Shown: one piece after another, positions 43,166 to 51,783 of the stretch
How the letters are laid out: each line of letters begins with the position of its first letter
Numbering within the stretch: position 1 is the stretch's first letter
Notes under the pieces: model-generated
What the model was told of the DNA's origin: nothing
The model's input: the letters and a program-made list of their open reading frames with translations, nothing else
Databases searched by the model: none
Source of the DNA: Nevskia sp.
GTDB taxonomy: Bacteria; Pseudomonadota; Gammaproteobacteria; Nevskiales; Nevskiaceae
Length of the DNA stretch: 64,000 bases
Reading direction: 5' to 3'
Assembly: GCA_023229645.1 (NCBI GenBank)
Contig: JALNYU010000005.1
Span: 204,142-268,141 of the forward strand
Position numbers and translations under genes: made by a program

Positions 43166-45160
43166 CTACCAGTGCTCACCTTTAAATACGTTGGCAAACA
43201 CGACTTGCTCCAACGTCGGCTTCTGCGCTTTGCTGTCCTTGTCTTTGCTGTTTCGCGCCACCGTTGACGACGGGAAAAGTTGGAAGCCTTTGCTCAGAAT
43301 GTAGTCATTTACTTTTGGCCACAGCGCGTAGGAAATAGACGCTGCGGTGCCGAGCGTCGTCGCAACACTCTTCGGCCGTTCCAATATCGCTTTGATCACC
43401 GTCTCGGCGGCGTCTTCCGGTGACCACGTTGGCACGTAGGAATAGATCTTCGTCGGTGCGATCATCGGCGTCCGCACCAGCGGCATGTAGATCGCCGTGG
43501 TGTGAATGTTGCGGCCTTTTACTTCGGCCGATAAACAGCGTGTGAACGCGTCCAACGCTGCTTTGCTCGCAACATAGGCTGAGAACCGCGCGGCGTTGGC
43601 CAGCACGCCGATTGAACTGATATTGATGATATGGCCTTGCTTGCGCTCTGACATGCTTGGCAGCAAGGCCATGATCAAGCGTACGGCGCCGAAATAATTC
43701 AGCTGCATCGTCCGCTCAAAATCGTGGAAGCGGTCGTAAGATTCCGTGACGGCGCGGCGGATCGAACGCCCAGCATTGTTGATGAGAACGTCGACGTGGC
43801 CGAAGTCGCGCAGCACCGCTGCGGCCATGGCGTCGATTTCATCGAGATTGTTCAAATCGCAGGGATAGACGAAAGACTCGCCGCCGGCTTTCTCAATGAT
43901 GCTCTGCGTTTCAAGCAAATTTGCTTCGGTGCGCGCCACCAGGATGACTTTCGCGCCGGCAATCGCCAAGTTCTTCGCGGTCATGAAACCAATGCCGCTG
44001 GACGCGCCGGTAACTAACACAACTTTGCCCGAAATCTTGCGCACCAAGGTGGGCGTCGGCGCATAGTGGATGTCGAGGAACTGCTCCCAATAGGCCCAGA
44101 GTTTTTTCGAATAGCTGCGGAATTCCGGGCATTCAACGCCGCTACCGCGCAGTGCGGCGCGCGCTTGTTTATCGTCAAACACGGCGCGGTTGGTGGCGTA
44201 GCCGAGTACCGATACCGGTGCGCCGATGGTCTTCGCCGCTTGCCGTTTCAGCGCAGCGGGGAGCGCATTACCAACCTGATCGGACAACCGCCGCATCGGC
44301 GCCGACATCTTCGGTAACGCCAATTTCTTCGCGAAGCGTGGGCCGTGCGCGGCGCGCAAGATCGACTGCAGCAAATCGCCGACGGTTGGCGCTTGGCTCG
44401 GCACGATGTGAAATGTTTTGCCGTCTAAGTTCGGCTTGGCGGCGATGGTTGCGATTGCAGCGGCAACAAAGTCTACCGGCACCACCGGCACGCGGCCGCC
44501 TTCAATCCCGAGCAGTGGCAGCCATTTCGGGATGCGGTGGCTGAGTTTTTGGATCGTTTTGAAGAAGTAATAAGGGCCGTCGATCTTGTCCATCTCGCCG
44601 GTTTCGCTATGGCCGACGACGACACCAGGGCGGTAAATCCGGAACGGCACCTTGGTTTCTTCGCGGACGATTTTCTCCGCCTCGTATTTGGTGCGGAAAT
44701 ACGGGTGTTTGGTCGACTGTCCGACGTCAAACATCTGCTCGGTGAAAATGCCGGCAAACTCGCCACCCGCCACCGCGACGGAGCTGACGTGATGCAACAC
44801 TACCGGCCCGCGCAGCGCATTGGCGAACTCAACCACGTTCCGGGTGCCATCGCGGTTGATGCGGTCACCGGTGGCGTCGTCCATGTCCATGTCGTAAACG
44901 GCGGCGAGGTGGAAGACGTGGTCGATCTTGCCTTTTAGCTTTTTGGCTTCCGCGGGCGCGACCAAGCCCGGCGTAGTGATGTCGCCCGGCAGCATAAACA
45001 GGCGTTTGCCTGCTGCGCCGTAGCGTTCCTGCAATTCTGGAAATTTTTCCGCCGATGATTCACGGATCAAGGCGTAGACCTTGGCGTCCTCGTCGGCCAA
45101 CAGCTGCGCCAACAGAAATTTGCCGATGAAACCGGTGGCGCCAGTGACGATATAGTTCAT
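43166..45160 (-). CDS. Bifunctional fatty acyl-CoA (or acyl-ACP) reductase to fatty alcohol, Maqu_2220 type
   Basis: A 664-residue fusion of two SDR domains. The N-terminal half is an extended SDR (VTGATGFIGKFLLAQLLA; HVFHLAAVYDMDMDDATGD; YFRTKYEAEKIVREE; RIYRPGVVVGHSETGEMDK). The C-terminal half is a classical SDR (LVTGASSGIGFMTAKNLA; NNAGRSIRRAVTES; SAYVASKAALDAFTR). This order and these segments agree, from memory, with the Marinobacter VT8 enzyme Maqu_2220, which reduces acyl-CoA fully to the alcohol for wax-ester formation. No wax-ester synthase is in the window. It starts at ATG 45160 after a GAGGAG ribosome site and overlaps a small upstream ORF by ATGA. Confidence 0.9.
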   Translation of the reverse strand: MNYIVTGATGFIGKFLLAQLLADEDAKVYALIRESSAEKFPELQERYGAAGKRLFMLPGDITTPGLVAPAEAKKLKGKIDHVFHLAAVYDMDMDDATGDRINRDGTRNVVEFANALRGPVVLHHVSSVAVAGGEFAGIFTEQMFDVGQSTKHPYFRTKYEAEKIVREETKVPFRIYRPGVVVGHSETGEMDKIDGPYYFFKTIQKLSHRIPKWLPLLGIEGGRVPVVPVDFVAAAIATIAAKPNLDGKTFHIVPSQAPTVGDLLQSILRAAHGPRFAKKLALPKMSAPMRRLSDQVGNALPAALKRQAAKTIGAPVSVLGYATNRAVFDDKQARAALRGSGVECPEFRSYSKKLWAYWEQFLDIHYAPTPTLVRKISGKVVLVTGASSGIGFMTAKNLAIAGAKVILVARTEANLLETQSIIEKAGGESFVYPCDLNNLDEIDAMAAAVLRDFGHVDVLINNAGRSIRRAVTESYDRFHDFERTMQLNYFGAVRLIMALLPSMSERKQGHIINISSIGVLANAARFSAYVASKAALDAFTRCLSAEVKGRNIHTTAIYMPLVRTPMIAPTKIYSYVPTWSPEDAAETVIKAILERPKSVATTLGTAASISYALWPKVNDYILSKGFQLFPSSTVARNSKDKDSKAQKPTLEQVVFANVFKGEHW

Positions 45161-45339
45161 AGCTTTTTTTCTCCTCGCACCCGAAGGTTCTTTGTCATTA
45201 GTGTATTCGCAGCATGCGCTAGCCGGGTATCGGCGGCGGGGTAAATTCCGCCATTTGATACCGGCACCAGATCCGGCACTGCATCTTGGGCCTGGCTGAA
45301 TTGCCAATGACTTTGGGTGCTGCCACCGCGCTGCTGCAT
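45157..45339 (-). CDS. Possible 60-residue small protein, coupled to the acyl-CoA reductase
   Basis: A short open frame whose stop overlaps the reductase start as ATGA, with a strong ribosome-binding site (GGAGG six bases before its ATG at 45339). Predicted protein is hydrophilic with no membrane segment (start MQQRGGSTQSHWQFSQAQDA). I recognise no family. The ATGA overlap and the good ribosome site argue for a real leader gene of the reductase; the lack of visible homology argues against. It could serve as a regulator or simply as translational coupling. Confidence 0.35.
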   Translation of the reverse strand: MQQRGGSTQSHWQFSQAQDAVPDLVPVSNGGIYPAADTRLAHAANTLMTKNLRVRGEKKL

Positions 45340-45621
45340 ATCGGGCCTCCTGTCCGTTGGGTCTCTGACTGCGGTTCCACATTGATCGTTCGCGCGCGGC
45401 TGAATTTCATTCCGCGTAGATTTGTTGCTGCGGCCTGTCGCGGTTCGCGTTCGGCCTTAGCGTGGGTTCGCTACCCCGCAGCGTTTCAGCACAACCATCC
45501 GTAGTTGGCTAAATACTGCGCAAAGGCGCCCGGTTTATTGCTTCGGTTGCTCGATATTGAATGTGAGGGCTGTTGTCCGCGCCAGCATGATCGACTTCGA
45601 CCCAGCCACGCGGACGCCGAC
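45340..45621. other. Intergenic region between reductase leader and SDR gene
   Basis: About 280 bases with no clear gene. One weak antisense frame (45486-45713) and one plus frame (45505-45702) overlap the end of the SDR gene and look like chance. At 45614-45630 there is a single arm-like sequence GACGCCGACTCAGTAAT resembling the right arm of the inverted repeat at 21895-21909, but no partner is found, so I treat it as a chance match or a decayed half. Confidence 0.4.
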
Positions 45622-46461
45622 TCAGTAATTGCGTCCCTTAAATTCGTCCATGGTTTTGTAGACGCCGAAAATCTTGTCGGCGACCCAATCCCAGAGCCAT
45701 AGCGGCAGCACACCTTTGCAGATTGATGCGAGTTTTACCGTCCACGGCATCATCAGCATCGGCTTGCCAATTTTCATCGCGGCCCAAACCCGTTTCACAA
45801 CGTCATCCGGCGCCAGCAGTGGCGTCAGTAGCGGCCCTTTGGCGCCCGCAAACATGCCAGTGGCCACATAGCTCGGGCATACCGTGGTGACTTTGACGTG
45901 GGGATATCCGGCCTGCTCAAGTTCCAGGCGCACGGAATCACTCCAGCCGATAACCGCCCATTTTGACGCGCAATAAACGCTCATTTTCGGGTTCGAAAGC
46001 GTGCCCGCCGCGGATGCAATGTTGACGATGCGGCATTCGCCGTCGGTGTTGGCGATCATCGCCGGAATGAACTCGCGGGTGATGTACATCGGTGCCAAGG
46101 CGTTGATCGCCATGGTCATCCAAGTATCTTTCATCTGGTGGTGCAGCCAGAAATATTGGCCGCGGACGATGCCCGCGTTGTTGATCAAAATGTCGATTGC
46201 GCCGACCGCGGCCCGGACTTTCTCGGCGCTTTCGACGATTGCTTCAAGCCGCGAAACATCGACGACGAAGGCTTCGATCCGCGTACCCGCCGGGCCTGCC
46301 AGCGCCGTTAACTCGGCTGCAGTTTTTTCCAGTTCGACGGTATTGATGTCCCAGATCACGACGGCCGCCGCGCCTTCCAGCACTGCGAGCCGGGCATAGA
46401 GCTTACCCATGCCCATCGCAGCGCCGGTAATGAGGATCTTCTTGCCGTTCACGTTCTGCAT
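45622..46461 (-). CDS. Short-chain dehydrogenase/reductase
   Basis: A 279-residue classical SDR. Cofactor motif LITGAAMGMGKLYARLAVL, active-site region NNAGIVRG, IVNIASAAGTLSNP (Ser) and catalytic YCASK are present, with a C-terminal extension of about 40 hydrophobic residues (LPLWLWDWVADKIFG) that could contact membranes or a lipid substrate. It is on the same strand as the fatty acyl-CoA reductase, about 460 bases upstream of it, and is similar to retinol-dehydrogenase/lipid-type SDRs. A role in lipid alcohol or ketone metabolism is plausible but not shown. Confidence 0.88.
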   Translation of the reverse strand: MQNVNGKKILITGAAMGMGKLYARLAVLEGAAAVVIWDINTVELEKTAAELTALAGPAGTRIEAFVVDVSRLEAIVESAEKVRAAVGAIDILINNAGIVRGQYFWLHHQMKDTWMTMAINALAPMYITREFIPAMIANTDGECRIVNIASAAGTLSNPKMSVYCASKWAVIGWSDSVRLELEQAGYPHVKVTTVCPSYVATGMFAGAKGPLLTPLLAPDDVVKRVWAAMKIGKPMLMMPWTVKLASICKGVLPLWLWDWVADKIFGVYKTMDEFKGRNY

Positions 46462-46497
46462 CGTCTGGGTCCCTCCAAATGGGCCGGCGGCTGGTTC

Positions 46498-46923
46498 CTA
46501 AACCGGCGTGTAACGGTCTCCAAGCTGCGTGGCGAGCAACGTGCAGCATTGGCGCTGATCCATTTCGCGATAGGGCTGAGCCGGTGCGCGGCCCCAGACC
46601 GGCGCCGGCCAAGCCGGATCGCCACGGAACCGAACAACATGGTGGATGTGCAGCTGCGGCACCACATTGCCCAGCGCGGCGACATTGAGCTTTTCCCCGC
46701 TGTAGGCCTGCATCAGCGCTCGGCCGAACAATACCGACTCGCGCAGCAGCTGGCTTTGATCAGCGTCATTTAGCTCGTAGATTTCGCGTACGCCGACGCG
46801 ACGCGGCACCAGTATCCACCAGGGATACTGGGCATCGTTCATCAGCAGGATGCGGCACAGCGGAAAATCTCCGAACGGCAGCGTATCCGCCGCCAGCCTT
46901 GCATCAAGTTCGAACGCCGCCAT
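46498..46923 (-). CDS. HIT family protein (histidine-triad-like)
   Basis: A 141-residue HIT-fold nucleotide-binding protein. The triad segment reads NVVPQLHIHHVVRFRGDPAW, where the usual first His of HxHxHxx is a Gln, a pattern I have seen in this gammaproteobacterial HIT subgroup. The start is taken at ATG 46923 with GAGG close upstream; a GTG at 46932 is also possible. It lies 36 bases upstream of the SDR gene on the same strand, so the two may be co-transcribed. Substrates are probably nucleotide phosphoesters, but the Gln makes activity uncertain. Confidence 0.85.
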   Translation of the reverse strand: MAAFELDARLAADTLPFGDFPLCRILLMNDAQYPWWILVPRRVGVREIYELNDADQSQLLRESVLFGRALMQAYSGEKLNVAALGNVVPQLHIHHVVRFRGDPAWPAPVWGRAPAQPYREMDQRQCCTLLATQLGDRYTPV

Positions 46924-46950
46924 ACGCCTCACATATCGAAAGAATGAACC

Positions 46951-49236
46951 TTACTGAGCACCGGCATCAATCCACTGCCCGATCAGCGCAACGCCATCGG
47001 GATCAACGACATGGCTAGCCAGATTAGGCATCCGGAAGCCATCGAGTCGGCGCATTCTTTCCCATACTACGCTTGATTCTTTATGGCCTGGGGCAATGCG
47101 CCGGGCATTGGCGAGGCCGAGATCGCCAGCGGTTGGAACGATATCAAGCGTGTTGGTGGTCGCGATTGGCGTTGTGCGGCGCAGGTCCATATTCACCGGC
47201 GTTGGACCGCCCGGCCGGTGGCATTGCGCGCAGTTGGTTTCCAGGTACGCGCGCGCCCGCGCCGAGAGTGCGGCGGTGGTGTTGAGCGGATCCGTCAATT
47301 GCGGGTACTGGCTGGCAGCGCCAATGTCGGTTGTAAACAACGCGATGTGGTTTAGCGTCCGCAATTCGTTGTCAACCGCTAATGGATACCCGTATGTGCG
47401 GTTCATCTGCGCAGTGTCGACGCCCAGCACAAACCCGGCAGCCGCGTTGTGGCAAGTGGCGCAGGCGGCGCGGCTCGGGAATTCATAAGTCTGGCTGGCG
47501 CCACCCGCAACGGTAATGACTTCCGTCTGCGCGGCGCTGAGCAGGTCGGCATCGGTGCCGGCGCTATTCCATTTATAGGTGTAGCCCTGCCAGCCGTCCG
47601 CTTGATTCACAAACACGCGGGTTTCCAGGCGGCGGGTGTTGCCGTTGGCGAGCGTGATATCGAATTGTTTAACAGTCACCGTGCCGGCGGGGAATGTCCA
47701 CGCGGTACTGGCGTTGAACAGGATTTGGCCGACGTTCGGGACGCCGATCCAGCGGCGCTTGGCGGTGCCATCACTCCAGAACGGCGCATTGATGTCGTAG
47801 CCGATCAAACCAGGATTCGGCGTCAGGCTCGCGGTATTCGTAAACAAGCCGGTTTGCGACAACTTTTGCGGGAACGTGCTGCCGCCGCCGCTGGCGGGCA
47901 CCAGCGTGTAGAGATTGCCGTTGAACGAGGTGGCATAGAGCTCGCCCGCGGCGTCTTCGCCAAACGAAGTCGGGTTGCCGGGAATTTGTCCGATGACCCG
48001 ATTCGCGCCTGGCACGCCGTTGTTTTGCGTCAGCGCCCAGAGCGTGCCGGCGCAGAAGTCGGTGTACAGGTAGACGCCGCCGAGCGACGGCACTGCGCCG
48101 CCGCGATAAACGTAGCCGCCGGTTACGCTACAGCCGCTGCCGTGATCGTATTCGGCAACCGGATCGATGAAGTTATTACCCGGTGGTTTCGGCGTATTCG
48201 GATCTGGATAGCCGTGCAGGCCTTCACGAACGTTCCAGCCGAAATTACCGCCTTTCTGAATGACGTCAATTTCCTCGAAGGCATTTTGGCCGACGTCGCC
48301 GGCCCAGAGCAGGCCCGTCGCGCGGTCGAAACTATCGCGGTACGGATTGCGCATACCGTAGGCCCAAACCTCGCCGCGTCGGCCGCTTTGGCCGACGAAG
48401 GGGTTGTCGGCCGGAATGCTGCCATCGCTATTAATCCGCAAGATCTTGCCCAGCGGCGTGTTCAAATTCTGGCCATTGCCGTTGGGGTCGCCGCCACCAC
48501 CGCCATCGCCGGCGGCGATGTAGAGCTTGCGGTCCGGACCGAATCCGAGCCAGCCGCCGTTGTGATTGGCAAACGGCTGGTTATAGGTGAGTAGCTGCGT
48601 TTCGCTGGCAGCGTCGGCGACATTCGGATCAGCCGTAACGTGGAACCGCGCGATCACCGTCCGCAGCGGGTTGGCGCCGGTGCTGTCGAAATTCGGGTTG
48701 TAGTTAACGTAAAAATAGCCGTTCGTCGCGTAGTCTGGGTCGAAGGCTAAGCCGAGTAGGCCGGTTTCGCCGCCGGCATCGGTAACGCGGTCGTTGATGT
48801 CGAGAAACACGCGTGCGCTGGTCGTCGCAGGGTTATTGTCGAACACATAAATCAAGCCGGACTGGGTGACGACAAACAGGCGGCTGGCGTCAGCCGGCGC
48901 GGCGGTGACGTACAGCGGATTGCTGAAGCTCAGATTCGGAAACGCGCGGACGACGGCGATATCGCTCGTCTGCACCGATTGCGTTGGGAACGTAAGCCCA
49001 GACAACGTCGGCCGCTGTTCCAAGCCAAATCCTGGCGTCGGGGGCGGTGGTGGTGGCGGTGGTGGTGTCGGCGGCGGCGGCGGGGTGGGCGGTGGCGCAG
49101 GTGGCGGCGTGGGTGGTGGCGGCGCTGGCGCTGGCGGAGGCGCCGGACTCGGTGCGGGCGTTGCGGCAGGGCTCGCGCCGCCACCGCAGCCGGCGAGGGT
49201 GATCGTGACCAATAATGCAGCGAGTAGTTTTGCCAT
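46951..49236 (-). CDS. Lipoprotein fusing a PQQ-type sugar dehydrogenase propeller to a two-heme cytochrome c region
   Basis: A 761-residue exported protein. It opens with a lipoprotein signal (LLVTITLAGCGGG, Cys about residue 17) and a roughly 40-residue proline-rich linker. A six-bladed glucose/sorbosone dehydrogenase-like propeller follows (GLIYVFDNN, YFYVNYNP, GPDRKLYIAAGDGGGGGDPNG, VWAYGMRNPYRDSFD, NFGWNVREG). The C-terminal third has two CxxCH heme sites (CATCH, then CAQCH about 75 residues later) in a SO2930-like cytochrome region with a HKESSVVWERM end. It probably oxidises a sugar or alcohol outside the cell and passes electrons to the respiratory chain. Confidence 0.87.
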   Translation of the reverse strand: MAKLLAALLVTITLAGCGGGASPAATPAPSPAPPPAPAPPPPTPPPAPPPTPPPPPTPPPPPPPPPTPGFGLEQRPTLSGLTFPTQSVQTSDIAVVRAFPNLSFSNPLYVTAAPADASRLFVVTQSGLIYVFDNNPATTSARVFLDINDRVTDAGGETGLLGLAFDPDYATNGYFYVNYNPNFDSTGANPLRTVIARFHVTADPNVADAASETQLLTYNQPFANHNGGWLGFGPDRKLYIAAGDGGGGGDPNGNGQNLNTPLGKILRINSDGSIPADNPFVGQSGRRGEVWAYGMRNPYRDSFDRATGLLWAGDVGQNAFEEIDVIQKGGNFGWNVREGLHGYPDPNTPKPPGNNFIDPVAEYDHGSGCSVTGGYVYRGGAVPSLGGVYLYTDFCAGTLWALTQNNGVPGANRVIGQIPGNPTSFGEDAAGELYATSFNGNLYTLVPASGGGSTFPQKLSQTGLFTNTASLTPNPGLIGYDINAPFWSDGTAKRRWIGVPNVGQILFNASTAWTFPAGTVTVKQFDITLANGNTRRLETRVFVNQADGWQGYTYKWNSAGTDADLLSAAQTEVITVAGGASQTYEFPSRAACATCHNAAAGFVLGVDTAQMNRTYGYPLAVDNELRTLNHIALFTTDIGAASQYPQLTDPLNTTAALSARARAYLETNCAQCHRPGGPTPVNMDLRRTTPIATTNTLDIVPTAGDLGLANARRIAPGHKESSVVWERMRRLDGFRMPNLASHVVDPDGVALIGQWIDAGAQ

Positions 49237-49314
49237 AGCCAGACTCCTAACATCCCCCCCACACCCGCCGCTTGCCGCGGGTAGGCCGCGCGCTAACGAT
49301 GCGGCAGATGCTAA

Positions 49315-49746
49315 TTAGGCGCCGACTTTCGGCACAACGGCCAGGGTCAGGCGGGAAACGCAGACGAGTTTATTGTGCTCGTCTTCAATCCGGATTTCCC
49401 AGACTTGGGTATTGCGCCCGACATGCAGAGGCCGCGCAGTACCGGTGACGAGGCCCTGGCTAACCCCGCGCAAATGGTTCGCGTTGATTTCCAGCCCGAC
49501 GCAAACCGTATCCGGCTGCGCCAAGCAAAGATTGCCGGCGATACCGCCGAGTTCTTCCGCCAGCACGCATGATGCGCCGCCGTGCAGGCGGCCAAAGGCC
49601 TGCTGCGTGCGGTGATCCACGGGCAGTGTGCCGCGCAGAAAATCCGGGCCTACTTCGGTAATCTGCAAGCCGAGTTGCGCCCCGATCGTGCCGGGTGGCG
49701 TTGCTAGCCCTGCGCCGATTTGCACCGCTTGCCGCCAAATGCTCAT
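49315..49746 (-). CDS. Hotdog-fold thioesterase (PaaI family)
   Basis: A 143-residue hotdog-fold protein with the PaaI-type segment FGRLHGGASCVLAEELGGIAGNL, corresponding to the HGG motif around the catalytic Asn/Asp-Glu region (Glu in LAEELGG). PaaI enzymes hydrolyse acyl-CoA thioesters, especially hydroxyphenylacetyl-CoA and similar. Substrate unknown. It is transcribed alone, diverging from the oxidoreductase at 49891. Confidence 0.88.
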   Translation of the reverse strand: MSIWRQAVQIGAGLATPPGTIGAQLGLQITEVGPDFLRGTLPVDHRTQQAFGRLHGGASCVLAEELGGIAGNLCLAQPDTVCVGLEINANHLRGVSQGLVTGTARPLHVGRNTQVWEIRIEDEHNKLVCVSRLTLAVVPKVGA

Positions 49747-49890
49747 CCCGTAATCTCGGAAGAAAGATTAGCGAAAGTCTAGCAGCCGTTGCGGCGACGC
49801 CAGACTTCGCCCGTGCGTTGACGTACGCGCAATCCATGACTGCCTCCGATACACTGGTCACACACCCCACAAACTGCTCTGCCCGCATTC

Positions 49891-50556
49891 ATGGCCCGCA
49901 CCGCACTGCTCGCAGGAGCCACCGGCTTGGTCGGTTCCGCTCTGCTGCCCCGCCTGCTCGACAGCCCGGACTACGAACGGGTGATCGTGCTGGCGCGACG
50001 CCAGGTACCGCAGCGGCACGTAAAACTAGAAGTGGTGGAAACCGCGCTCGACGATCTAGACCCGCTCAGCAGCAAGCTCGCTGTCGATGATGTGTTTTGC
50101 TGCCTCGGCACGACCACTGAAAAAGCCGGTGGCCAAGCGGGCCTTGAGCGCGTCGACTATCACATGGTGGTTGATCTCGCGCGCAGCACGCAGGCGGCGG
50201 GTGCAAAGCAATTCCTGGTCGTTTCTGCCGCTGGCGCCAGCCTGCGCTCGCCGGTGTTTTATTCGCGCGTGAAAGCGCGGATGGAGCAAACGGTAGCGCG
50301 GGCTGGGTTTGCGACCATCCACATCGTCCGTCCATCCTTGTTGCTGGGTAAGCGTGCTGACGCGCGGCCGTATGAAGCAATTGCGCAACGCGCGGCGCCG
50401 CTATTGGGCTTGGCCTGCGTTGGCCCGCTGCGCAAATACCGTCCGATCAGCGCCGAAATGGTCGCAACAACTTTGGTAACGTTGGCGACCCAGCCGGCCG
50501 TCGGCGTCAAAATCCACGAATTACCGCTGCTTCCCGGCGGGTCGGCTGCGGTGTGA
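49891..50556 (+). CDS. NAD(P)-binding oxidoreductase (TIP30/semialdehyde-dehydrogenase-like)
   Basis: A 221-residue extended-SDR-like protein with the nucleotide loop ALLAGATGLVGSALLPRLLD and VDDVFCCLGTTTEKAG then YHMVVDLARSTQAAGAKQFLVVSAAGA, matching the NAD(P)H-binding group of human TIP30 relatives. No catalytic YxxxK is obvious beyond YSRVKARME. Its stop overlaps the next gene by GTGA, so it is coupled to the antiporter. Function is uncertain. Confidence 0.85.
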   Translation: MARTALLAGATGLVGSALLPRLLDSPDYERVIVLARRQVPQRHVKLEVVETALDDLDPLSSKLAVDDVFCCLGTTTEKAGGQAGLERVDYHMVVDLARSTQAAGAKQFLVVSAAGASLRSPVFYSRVKARMEQTVARAGFATIHIVRPSLLLGKRADARPYEAIAQRAAPLLGLACVGPLRKYRPISAEMVATTLVTLATQPAVGVKIHELPLLPGGSAAV

Positions 50557-51755
50557 TCGGCCTCGCCAACATCGGCGCCGCCGCGACTGAAACCGTCGAA
50601 GCCAGCGGTGGCCACCATGCCGGCTTGATTCTCACGTTGTTCGTAATGCTGGCCGCGGCCAAGCTCTGTGCCGAGCTATTTACGCGGTTGAAGCAGCCGG
50701 CAGTTGCCGGTGAAATTCTGGCGGGCGTACTGATTGGCCCGCACGTACTCAACTGGGCTTCGCCAAACGAAGTCTCAAACATCCTTGCTGAGATCGGCGT
50801 AATTTTTTTGCTGTTCAGCGTCGGCATGGAAACCAAGCCCGCGGCGATTTTGCGCGTCGGCCGCAGCGCCGCGATTGTTGCGTTGCTCGGCGTCGTCGTG
50901 CCGATTGCCGGCGGCTACGTGTTCATGCGTGGCTTCGGTGCCAGCACGATTCAAGCGCTGTTCATCGGCACCGCGATGGCGGCGACCAGCGTCGGCATCA
51001 CCGCCCGCGTGCTCAGCGGCATGGGTCAGCTCGGCTCAGAATCGGCGCGGATCGTCCTCGGCGCCGCGGTGATCGACGACATTCTCGGCCTGCTGGTGCT
51101 GGCGGCTGTCGCCAGCGCAGCGCAGGGTGAGCTGAACTACGTTGCAATTGGCACCACTGCGGCACTGGCGTTGGCGTTCGTCGGCATCGTCGGCCTGCTG
51201 TTGGCACCTGGCTTGACCAAAGCGGCGCCGTACTTCGGCCGTCTACGGCTCGATAACGAGTTCTTCATCATCGCGATTGTGCTTTGCCTGGGCTTGGCGC
51301 TGGCTGCGGCCAGCATCGGTGTTGCCGCGATCATCGGCGCCTTTCTCGCCGGTTTGGCGCTGGCTGAAGCGGCCGAAAAGCAGCACGACGTGCATCAGCA
51401 GATTCGCGGCATCACCGAATTCCTGGTGCCGTTTTTCCTCGTCAACATCGGCATGCAGCTGAACCTCAGCGTATTCACTGAACTCGGCACGATCGGTCTG
51501 GCGCTCGGCATGACCGCGGTGGCCGTGGCAACCAAGCTGCTGGGCTGCGGCGTCGGCGCGCTCAATCTGGGCCGGCGCGGCGCGCTGCAAGTCGGCATGG
51601 GCATGGTGCCGCGCGGCGAAGTGGGCATCGTCGTCGCTCAAATCGGTCTCGCCGTCGGGGTCGTCGACGATCGTTTATTTGGCGCGGTGTTGTTCATGGC
51701 CGTGGCCACTACTTTAATTGCACCGCCGTTTCTACGGCCGCTTTATAGCCGCTAA
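50553..51755 (+). CDS. Monovalent cation:proton antiporter (CPA2, KefB/KefC membrane domain)
   Basis: A 400-residue membrane protein with about 12 helices, the Na_H_Exchanger fold. Typical segments: FTRLKQPAVAGEILAGVLIGPHVL, IGVIFLLFSVGMETK, SVGITARVL and ADVGA-type loop ARIVLGAAVIDDILGLLVLA (with the DD pair of cation binding), and ending VMPRGEVGIVVAQIGLAVG-like. There is no C-terminal NAD-binding RCK domain, so it is the short form. Start is GTG overlapping the preceding stop (GTGA). K+ or Na+ specificity is not shown. Confidence 0.9.
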   Translation: MIGLANIGAAATETVEASGGHHAGLILTLFVMLAAAKLCAELFTRLKQPAVAGEILAGVLIGPHVLNWASPNEVSNILAEIGVIFLLFSVGMETKPAAILRVGRSAAIVALLGVVVPIAGGYVFMRGFGASTIQALFIGTAMAATSVGITARVLSGMGQLGSESARIVLGAAVIDDILGLLVLAAVASAAQGELNYVAIGTTAALALAFVGIVGLLLAPGLTKAAPYFGRLRLDNEFFIIAIVLCLGLALAAASIGVAAIIGAFLAGLALAEAAEKQHDVHQQIRGITEFLVPFFLVNIGMQLNLSVFTELGTIGLALGMTAVAVATKLLGCGVGALNLGRRGALQVGMGMVPRGEVGIVVAQIGLAVGVVDDRLFGAVLFMAVATTLIAPPFLRPLYSR

Positions 51756-51783
51756 TGGTGGTGATGGCAGCGGTAGCCGGCCG

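Noticed and set aside
45614..45630. Single arm-like sequence similar to the repeat at 21895-21909
   Set aside because: No matching second arm within 100 bases; two differences in 17 bases; part of it is inside the end of the SDR gene.
49020..49150. Low-complexity repeat (GGTGGCGGT-like) near 49.1 kb
   Set aside because: It encodes the proline-rich linker of the lipoprotein dehydrogenase on the minus strand; it is not a separate DNA repeat.
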